Assembly (NCBI GenBank): GCA_036924085.1 | Contig: JAVGWX010000008.1 | Coordinates: 139,001-203,000, forward strand | Source of the DNA: Ariolimax columbianus | Taxonomy: Eukaryota > Mollusca > Gastropoda > Stylommatophora > Arionidae | Direction of reading: 5' to 3' | DNA length: 64,000 nucleotides | In this document: piece by piece, positions 57,602 through 64,000 of the stretch | How positions within the stretch are numbered: the stretch's first letter is position 1 | Layout: the number at the start of each line of letters is the position of its first letter | Program-made: the position numbers and the translations under genes | The notes under the pieces: model-generated | Told to the model about the DNA's origin: nothing | What the model saw: only the letters and a program-made list of their open reading frames with translations | Databases searched by the model: none

Positions 57602-58391
57602 TTGACTTTGTACAGGCCTCACTAAGTCCTTGACCTTGTACAGGCCTCGCTAAGTCCTTAACCTTGTACAGGTCTCACTAAGTCCTTGACTTTGTACAGG
57701 TCTCACTAAGTCCTTAACTTTGTACAGGCCTCACTAAGTCCTTGACTTTGTACAGGTCTCACTAAGTCCTTGACTTTGTACAGGTCTCACTAAGTCCTTA
57801 ACCTTGTACAGGTCTCACTAAGTCCTTGACTTTGTACTGGTCTCACTAAGTCCTTGACTTTGTACAGGCCTCACTAAGTTCTTGACTTTGTACAGGTCTC
57901 ACTAAGTCCTTGACTTTGTACAGGTCTCACTAAGTCCTTAACCTTGTACAAGCATCACTAAGTCCTTGACCTTGTACAGGTCTCACTAAGTCCTTAACTT
58001 TGTACAGGCCTCACTAAGTCCTTGACTTTGTACAGGTCTCACTAAGTCCTTAACCTTGTACATGTCTCACTAAGTCCTTGACTTTGTACTGGTCTCACTA
58101 AGTCCTTGACTTTGTACAGGCCTCACTAAGTTCTTGACTTTGTACAGGTCTCACTAAGTCCTTGACTTTGTACAGGTCTCACTAAGTCCTTAACCTTGTA
58201 CAAGCATCACTAAGTCCTTGACCTTGTACAGGTCTCACTAAGTCCTTAACTTTGTACAGGCCTCACTACGTCCTTGACCTTGTACAGGTCTCACTAAGTC
58301 CTTAACCTTGTACAGGTCTTACTAAGACCTTGACCTTGTACAGGCCTCACTAAGTCCTTGACCTTGTACAGGCCTCACTAAGTCCTTGACT
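57602..58391 (-). repeat. 28-bp tandem array, 28 copies, inside LINE linker
   Basis: TTGACT at 57,602 and 58,386 lie exactly 28 x 28 bp apart. Unit GGTCTCACTAAGTCCTTGAC plus TTTGTACA, with variants (GGCC, CAAGC, CTGG, TTAACC). A higher-order pattern of about nine to eleven units seems to repeat (similar variant order near 57,830-57,990 and 58,075-58,245). The single-copy coding piece is VKDLVRPVQ. Confidence 0.94.
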
Positions 58392-59280
58392 ATCTTATAT
58401 GCCCCCTTGGCATCATTCCTTCCTAGATTTTGTTCGTTATTTGCAAACTGAGTCGTTATCCATTCCACCTTGGCCTGTTTCATCTTGACCTTTATGTTTC
58501 CATTTATCTCTCTATATTGCTGAATCCCATCTAGTGTTTTCTTCGATCTCTCCATTTGTCGTCTCTTGTCACATAAATCCAGTATTTCACTGGTGATCCA
58601 TGCTTTCTTCTTAATCCTGCACCTACCTAGAACCTCAGATGTCGTGGAGATTAATGCCGAATTCAGGGCTTCAGTCATCGTCTCAACATCTGCCTCCTCG
58701 TTAAGAACCAAGAGAGGTGCGAATCTTCCCCCCATCACCACTCCAAAGGTCTCCACTATATCCGGGTACTTCAGTTTCTCCAAGTCAAATCTCAGTCTAG
58801 TTATCTCTCTTTTCAGAACTTTAGTCTGAGATGCATGATCATCACTATTAAGTCGTGGTCGCTCCCTATATCGGCCCCTGTGAAACTTCTTGTCCGGTTG
58901 CTATTGACGCTAGATCTGAATCTCATTTGGATCAGAATATAGGCTATCTGACTATATAGAGGTATTTTTTGGGCTGTGCCACGTCCACCGTCTCGACATT
59001 TTATGTGGTCCTAGCGTATTCGCTACTATTAGCGTATTATAATACGCAAATTCCAGGAGTCTCAGTCCACTATCGTTCGTCGTCACATTTCCATATGCTC
59101 CACATGTGCAATTCCAGTCACGTACCATGTATTCACCAATTTTGGCATTCCAGTCTCCCTGTATCACCAGTATATCCTTTTTCGGTACCTCGTTCCCCAA
59201 AGCCTGTAGTTCCTTGTAGAAGCTCTTAACCTCGCTATCCTCGTAAATCTGAGGTAGGTGCGTATACTGAGCAATCGGCT

Positions 59281-59444
59281 TGATACTGGTCGGCAACCCA
59301 ATACACAGCATGCTGTGTCTTTGATACTGGTCGGCAACCCAATACACAACATGCTGTGTCTTTGATACTGGTCGGCAACCCAATACACAGCATGCTGTGT
59401 CTTTGATACTGGTCGGCAACCCAATACACAGCATGCCGTGCCTT
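59281..59444 (-). repeat. 41-bp tandem repeat, four copies, inside LINE endonuclease
   Basis: TGATACTGGTCGGCAACCCA begins at 59,281, 59,322, 59,363 and 59,404. The unit is the TACCVLGCRPVS part of the endonuclease. The edges have GGCTTGAT and GCCTTTAT, a weak direct repeat. Confidence 0.93.
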
Positions 59445-59801
59445 TATGCACCAGCATTCCGACTCCATGTAGGTGTTTGTCAGGTCTTCCACTGTAATAT
59501 AACTTGTGACCTTCTTCTGTGGTGTGTTCTCTAAAATGTTTCCATCGTCCATCGTATATGCCAAGCACAGTCCAGTGGTATCTATCCATCTCGTGGGTCA
59601 GTTCCTGTATTTTCCCACATACACTTACAGTTCTAACATTCAAAGTGCTCAGAATGACGTCCTTTCCACTGAGTCTTATGGTATCACCAGTTGCACACTT
59701 AACACCTCCGCCCTGGTGTGGGACGGCAGGAGCTGTCATTGTTGACCCGTGCTGCGACCGATCCGGTATAATAGATTTCGTTTTTGTCCTCATGTGGAAC
59801 T

Positions 59802-60560
59802 AGTTGATGATATATTAGGTCTATTACGTCTAGTTGATCGTACAGTAGATGTTTTATAACTTGTTGATGGTACAAGATATGTGTTAGGTCTAGTCGATGG
59901 TACATGAGCTGCGTTAGGACTAGCTGATGGTAGACAAGCTGTGCTAATACTAGTTGATCGAACATGAGGCGTGTTAGGTATAATTGATGTAGAGGAGTTG
60001 CTTTAGGACTACTTTATGGTACATGAAATGTTTTAAGAATAGTTGATGGTACAGGAGCTGTGTTTTGTCAAGTTGATGACACAGGAGCTGCTTTAGGACT
60101 CGTTTATGGTACATGAGATCCGCTAGGAATAGTTGATGTTACAGGTTTGTTAGGAATAGTTGATGGTACAGGAGGTTTGTTAGGAATAGTTGATGTTACA
60201 GGAGGTTTGTTAGGAATAGTTGATGTTACAGGATGTTTGTTAGGAATAGTTGATGTTACAGGAGGTTTGTTAGGAATAGTTGATGATACATGAGGTGTGT
60301 TAGGAATAGTTGATGGTACAGGAGCTACTTTAGGACTTGTTGATGTTACATGAGCTGGTACAGTACAAGTGGAAATTACAGGAACTGTGCTAGTACTAGT
60401 TGGTGTTAGAGGTGCAGGGGCTGTGTTAAGACTAGTTGATGTTACAGGCCGTGTGGTAGGATTAGTTGATGGTACAACAGGTGTGTTACGTCTAGTTGAT
60501 GGTACAGTAGGTGAGTTAGTACTAATTGAAGGTATATGCCGTTTGTTAGCACTAGATAAA
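59802..60560 (-). repeat. Degenerate 30-bp decapeptide array (part 2)
   Basis: Same repeat as 53,590-55,894, on the other side of the group B LINE. Units around 60,130-60,300 (TTAGGAATAGTTGATGTTAC plus AGGAGGTTTG) are homogeneous and translate in reverse as VTSTIPNKPP. The frame 60,104-60,560 is open through the repeats but has no convincing start or signal peptide. Confidence 0.85.
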
Positions 60561-60584
60561 ATAGGTGAAGAAGAGAATGTGAGA

Positions 60585-60705
60585 AGGTGCTGAAACCTGG
60601 AGGGGGGCAGAAAGAGCAACCCAGGAACGTGTACGCTGGCGAGATGTTGTCGGTGGTCTATGTACAGAGAGGAGCGTCGGGCTTTGATTGATTGATTGGT
60701 TGATT
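60585..60705 (+). mobile_element. LINE 3' end with TTGA tail
   Basis: AACGTGTACGCTGGCGAGAT encodes ERVRWRDVVGGLCTERSV near 60,627, a common LINE C-terminus. It ends in TTGATTGATTGGTTGATTG. Confidence 0.65.
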
Positions 60706-60759
60706 GTGCTGGCAGCTTCTCAAAAGCGCAGAGCTTCGTTGCCAAGCAAAGTCTACAGA

Positions 60760-62030
60760 TACGGCAGGGACTACCCCACTGAAATTAGGGGACAGGCATC
60801 AAGATGTTGAGCAGCGCATGAGCTGCAGTGGTCAGCGACCCATAGCTGATTGTTAGCGTCAGGACCAGCGAACCAAAGCTGTGTAACAGTTCCAGCCGGA
60901 GCAAGAGAGTTTAGGGCAGGGGTGATGTGGTTGACGACTCAGAACAAATGTACCTGGATGCGTGCCAAAGTCACTCACCGTCTCAATAAAGGAAAACAGA
61001 GTTGGGGCAAAGAATGTGGACAGGTAGAAGCTGACCACTGGCGTTCCGATTTGGGTAGTGGGAGAATGAGTGACAGATGGGATGATAGCGGAGCTTGTTG
61101 CTATAGATGAGTGACAGGTGTGCAAAGTATTTCGTTCCATAACTACTGAATAGAGCCATCCCCCTGAGATCCATTGGTCAGCTTTGATATTGCTTGAGTG
61201 TATATAAAACTAGTCAAAGTTGAGCTCACGAGGCTGGATGAGGAGGAGAGCGAATGAGAGACTGTAGATAGAAGTCCGTTTAGCTCACCGTTTTGATAGA
61301 TGAGCGATTGATAGACTGTGTATGAATGTTAGTGATAGAACAGGATCGCTCAAATAGGTGTGTGAGTTTTGTATTAATAAATAATCTGAACGTGTGTTGT
61401 AAACAGGGGACATTGTGAACGAGGTATGTCCAGATCGCCCGCCTGAGGGGATTTGAGTGAGGAAGTTCTTGATAAGGTGTGTTGAGGATGCAGTTAAGGA
61501 GATGTGTGTGCGGCAATAGAACTGGGTTTTTGGTAGTTGGGAATTCCATCATGAGCTAATGCTTAAAATCTCCGCTTTAGTTAATATTTATATTAACATA
61601 TATATACTATAGGAATATTTAGTTAAGATGACATGTATTGTATTGTGTTTGTAATTTCACTACTCATTTTTATGATATGAGTATTATATAATAAATATGC
61701 GATCTGCTGTGTGCTATATTATTTGCATTGTGTGGTCATGAGTGATGTGGATGAGTGTGATAATGTTCTAAGAATAAACCTAGGGCAATCTGTGGGATCT
61801 GCTACAGCTGCAAAGACCCTTCTACACCTCCACAAGGTGATCCTGGATAACAGACTGCAGCAGGGCAGACTGGCTAAGGAGAAGGGATCGAAGAGGGAAT
61901 GTTAACCCGGTGCTCAAAAAATGATTGCTGAAGTCGGATGTGTTGGACCGTTCTCTGGACTACATTCTGCTACTTAAGCCTTTTCAGGGTTTGGTAGTGG
62001 GAGATTGAGAATGAACGAAGCCAAGCCAAA
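60760..62030 (+). mobile_element. SINE-B interrupted by a solo LTR
   Basis: CATCAAGATGTTGAGCAGCG to AACCAAAGCTG (60,881) matches the first part of the SINE-B reference (reverse of 17,655-18,003). GCTGCAAAGACCC (61,807 on) to the CTTTTCAGGGTTTGGTAGTG end matches the second part. The inserted LTR occupies 60,882-61,806. Confidence 0.85.
60882..61806 (+). mobile_element. Solo LTR, 925 bp
   Basis: Starts TGTAACAGTTCCAGCC and ends GATCTGCTACA, with TGTA and TACA as inverted ends. GCTG is present at 60,878-60,881 and 61,807-61,810, and the intact SINE-B has only one GCTG at this place. Its 5' end, GGGCAGGGGTGATG segment and 3' end match the LTR at 22,359-23,556. No internal region, so it is a recombination product or a non-autonomous unit. 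Confidence 0.87.
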
Positions 62031-62630
62031 TGAGGGGACATATTGTCAAGGATTGGATAGGGAACGCACTACTCTCCATTCTGGATAGACCGTCCCGCCT
62101 TGTAATGAACAATACAACCTCTCACAATATTTTAGTACAGGACAGGATTTCATCAAGCATAGTGTAGGCTTCAGCCAAAGGGCAAGTGGACTACAGTCAA
62201 AGGGCAAGTGGGCTATATACCGGATGAAATATTTTTCAATGATTTCAAAGATTGACAAGCCCTTGGAATCTGCTGTCAGTAATTTTGAGAATAACATTTC
62301 TTCCACAACTTTTTCATTTTTCACGAACATGTGAGGAGCAAGGCTTCATGGCCGCATACTGTACTTTCACCAAGCTGTAATAACATTTTGGTTGATTGCA
62401 AATCCTGGCACAGTTGATTTTCAGCATTAGTTGCCATCTCATCAATTCTTCTAGACACAGTATCATTGCTCAGTGGAATAGAGGTAACTATTTCACTTGG
62501 ATTTCTGTCCATCATGGTACAAATCACCTCTCATACAGGTGGTAATATTACATTTTCTACAATACTGTGAGGCTTACAACATTTTGCAATCATTTGTGCT
62601 ATCCTGTAAGATACAATGAGACCTTTATCC

Positions 62631-62850
62631 TTCTGACTAGAAACTTGTTTAAGCATACCAACATCTGTGTGACAGCTTTCAAACTTTTGCTTTCAATTCT
62701 GGAAGTCAGAAACTTGTTTAAGCATACCAACATCTGTGTGACAGCTTTCAAACTTTTGCTTTCAATTCTGGAAGTCAGAAACTTGTTTAAGCATACCAAC
62801 ATCTGTGTGACAGCTTTCAAACTTTTGCTTTCAATTCTGGAAGTCAGAAA
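62631..62850 (-). repeat. 69-bp tandem repeat, three copies, in transposase
   Basis: AGAAACTTGTTTAAGCATAC occurs three times. AGAAA at 62,639 and 62,846 are 3 x 69 bp apart, and TTCTG lies just upstream of each. The unit encodes 23 residues of the form FLTSRIESKSLKAVTQMLVC plus three. In-frame expansion. Confidence 0.95.
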
Positions 62851-62890
62851 TGTTCTTGCCAACCTTATCTCATGCTTCTTTATCAAATCT

Positions 62891-63323
62891 TCATCAAGTC
62901 TTGGTGGCTTCATTGGTTCATCAAGTCTTGATGGCTTCATTGGTTCATCAAGTCTTGGTGGCTTCATTGGTTCATCAAGTCTTGATGGCTTCATTGGTTC
63001 ATCAAGTCTTGATGGCTTCATTGGTTCATCAAGTCTTGATGGCTTCATTGGTTCCTCAAGTCTTGGTGGCTTCATTGGTTCATCAAGTCTTGGTGGCTTC
63101 ATTGGTTCATCAAGTCTTGATGGCTTCATTGGTTCATCAAGTCTTGGTGGCTTCATTGGTTCATCAAGTCTTGATGGCTTCATTGGTTCATCAAGTCTTG
63201 GTGGCTTCATTGGTTCATCAAGTCTTGATGGCTTCATTGGTTCATCAAGTCTTGGTGGCTTCATTGGTTCATCAAGTCTTGGTGGCTTCATTGGTTCCTC
63301 AAGTCTTGATGGCTTCATTGGTT
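62891..63323 (-). repeat. 27-bp tandem array, 16 copies, in transposase BED finger
   Basis: The unit TCATCAAGTCTTGATGGCTT plus CATTGGT alternates TTGATGG and TTGGTGG (Ser or Pro in EPMKPSRLD/EPMKPPRLD), with TCC replacing TCA in a few. In-frame. It lies between the CxxC and the KKH part of the finger. Confidence 0.96.
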
Positions 63324-63841
63324 CGTTATAAAACATGTGTTGACACAACAAGCATATTGGTAATAGTTCATTTGTAGCGGAAGGTACAAAACCGAATTTC
63401 AAATAATCAACTGAATATTGTCTGTAATTTCTCTTTATTTGTGTGACATCTTAAATATATAACAGTTGTTAATGGAATAAATGCAATGAAATCACTACAA
63501 CAATAATTTCTCTTGTTTCTCTCAGGTTGAAATAGTGGTATTGGGATTACTTCGATTGCGACATGTCCAGATTTTGTAAAGTTGTAGATCTAATCTCGAA
63601 ATAATGTTTTTAAATGTGCCAAGATACGGCACATCTTAATTTTACGTTTGAATATTAATGATTGAGAATAAATAGCACGTTAATGTCATAGAATAATTAT
63701 TTCGCTGTCATTATCAAATACAGTCACCAACTTGATAGAGAATCACGAAAAACCTGCATATAGGCAAAAAACGACCCCCAATAATTCTGATAATCAAAAA
63801 CGCTCTCCGACATTTCCAAAACGCCCCCCTGTTGAGAAACA

Positions 63842-64000
63842 CTGTTTTAGATAAATATAATGTTGCTAATCATGATTGGTTTAGATAAATATAATGTCGC
63901 TGAGCATGATTGGTTTAGATCAATATAGTGTCGCTGAGCATGATTGGTTTAGATCAATATAATATCGCTGATCATGATTGGTTTAAATCAATATAATGTT
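63842..64000 (+). repeat. 34-bp tandem array running off the window
   Basis: GATTGGTTTAGATAAATATA plus ATGTTGCTAATCAT, about four and a half copies with variants (CGCTGAGCAT, ATCAATATAG). The right edge is cut by the window. Confidence 0.92.

Larger units (their letters stand above)
55901..59795 (-). mobile_element. Group B LINE (RTE-like), nearly full length
   Basis: GGAACT flanks it (55,895-55,900 and 59,796-59,801). Minus-strand order: DVILSTLNVRTVSVCGKIQE near 59,660 (endonuclease start), HKLYYSGRPDKHLHGVGMLV near 59,500, a 41-bp array, DILVIQGDWNAKIGEYMVRD near 59,182, RRWTWHSPKN near 58,980, linker with AWITSEILDLCDKRRQMERS near 58,600, a 28-bp array, then the RT. The 3' end has a GAACTGAACTG tail. 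Without its two arrays the element is about 2.95 kb, typical of RTE-like LINEs. The arrays and frame changes make it non-functional as a whole. Confidence 0.9.
62040..63402 (-). pseudogene. hAT/ZBED-like transposase relic with expanded BED finger
   Basis: On the minus strand: MKFGFVPSATNELLPICLLC at 63,402 (start of the BED-type finger, CxxC), QHMFYNE then a 9-residue repeat (EPMKPPRLD) in 16 copies, DLIKKHEIRLA (the HH side) near 62,880, three copies of a 23-residue repeat, then, in other frames, MICTMMDRNPSEIVTSIPLS at 62,527, NDTVSRRIDEMATNAENQLC, LQLGESTVCGHEALLL, and MFVKNEKVVEEMLFSKLLTA at 62,330, ending near 62,046. This order is that of hAT transposases related to animal ZBED5/SCAND3-type proteins. 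There LQLDEST carries an Asp, as I recall; here it is Gly. The protein is truncated, with a stop after the 23-residue repeats. Confidence 0.85.

Noticed and set aside
60104..60745. A 213-codon frame as a mucin gene
   Set aside because: Its N-terminal part reads antisense through a LINE 3' end (ERVRWRDVVGG on the plus strand), so the start is spurious. The decapeptide composition is reported as a finding instead.
62567..63377. Plus-strand frames with repeats such as GSSSLDGFI and VHQVLMASL
   Set aside because: They are antisense to the hAT/ZBED-like relic, whose minus strand carries recognisable finger motifs. The 27-bp period keeps all frames open.
63525..63580. Terminal exon of the receptor after TTTCTCTCAG
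   Set aside because: The following frame reads VEIVVLGLLRLRHVQIL then stop, which does not look like the conserved end of known receptors, and the intron would be 57 kb. Not enough support.

Overview
This window is eukaryotic and animal, not bacterial. The only host gene I can support is the 3' part of an LDL-receptor-family gene on the + strand. One exon (1-90) encodes most of a transmembrane helix. A second (5,648-5,785) finishes the helix and encodes a cytoplasmic tail with the FDNPVY endocytosis signal, as in VLDLR, LDLR and arthropod lipophorin receptors. A 5.56 kb intron full of repeats separates them. The mix of RNase H LINEs, RTE-like and CR1 LINEs, tRNA-derived SINEs and long minisatellites suggests an invertebrate, perhaps a mollusc or cephalopod. 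That placement is inference from the mix, not a database result.

Almost everything else is a graveyard of transposable elements, most of them broken by stops and frameshifts. LINE remnants recur in groups that I name by internal homology: group A (RT plus RNase H, I-like) at 0.35-1.85, 30.8-32.0, 32.96-35.46, 39.5-40.85 and 51.95-53.5 kb; group B (RTE-like) at 29.7-30.8, 44.0-44.6 and 55.9-59.8 kb; group C at 8.15-8.67, 20.1-22.26, 38.3-39.5 and 49.8-51.65 kb; group D at 22.27-24.05 (split), 32.35-32.94, 35.65-37.4 and perhaps 45.3-48.9 kb; group E, with a (GAT)n tail, at 12.06-15.19 and 19.8-20.06 kb; CR1 at 26.36-27.45 and 51.65-51.95 kb; plus unassigned pieces. Also present are a hAT/ZBED-like transposase relic (62.04-63.40 kb), a mariner-like fragment (27.77-28.06 kb), an LTR element and a solo LTR of the same family, each with a 4-bp target-site duplication, and four tRNA-type or composite SINE families.

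The second theme is tandem repetition. At least nine minisatellites sit inside transposon coding sequence, and their unit is a native piece of that sequence. In several, the unit is bounded by short direct repeats, and the distance between the outer copies is an exact multiple of the period: 60 x 42, 47 x 29, 14 x 53 and 28 x 28 bp. Unexpanded homologous copies exist in the same window for two arrays. A separate, older 30-bp array coding for a Thr/Ser/Pro decapeptide spans 53.6-60.6 kb and was split by a nearly full-length group B LINE.

Nested insertions give a relative chronology: LINE into LINE at 2.7 kb, CR1 into an array-bearing LINE at 26.4 kb, LTRs into a LINE and into a SINE, and a LINE into the decapeptide array. 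The elements do not work together as a system. Stretches with no recognisable content are 10.25-11.35, 15.2-16.5, 17.07-17.65, 18.09-19.53, 28.07-29.2, 32.05-32.35, 40.86-43.0, 43.26-44.0, 44.61-45.28 and 63.4-63.84 kb.
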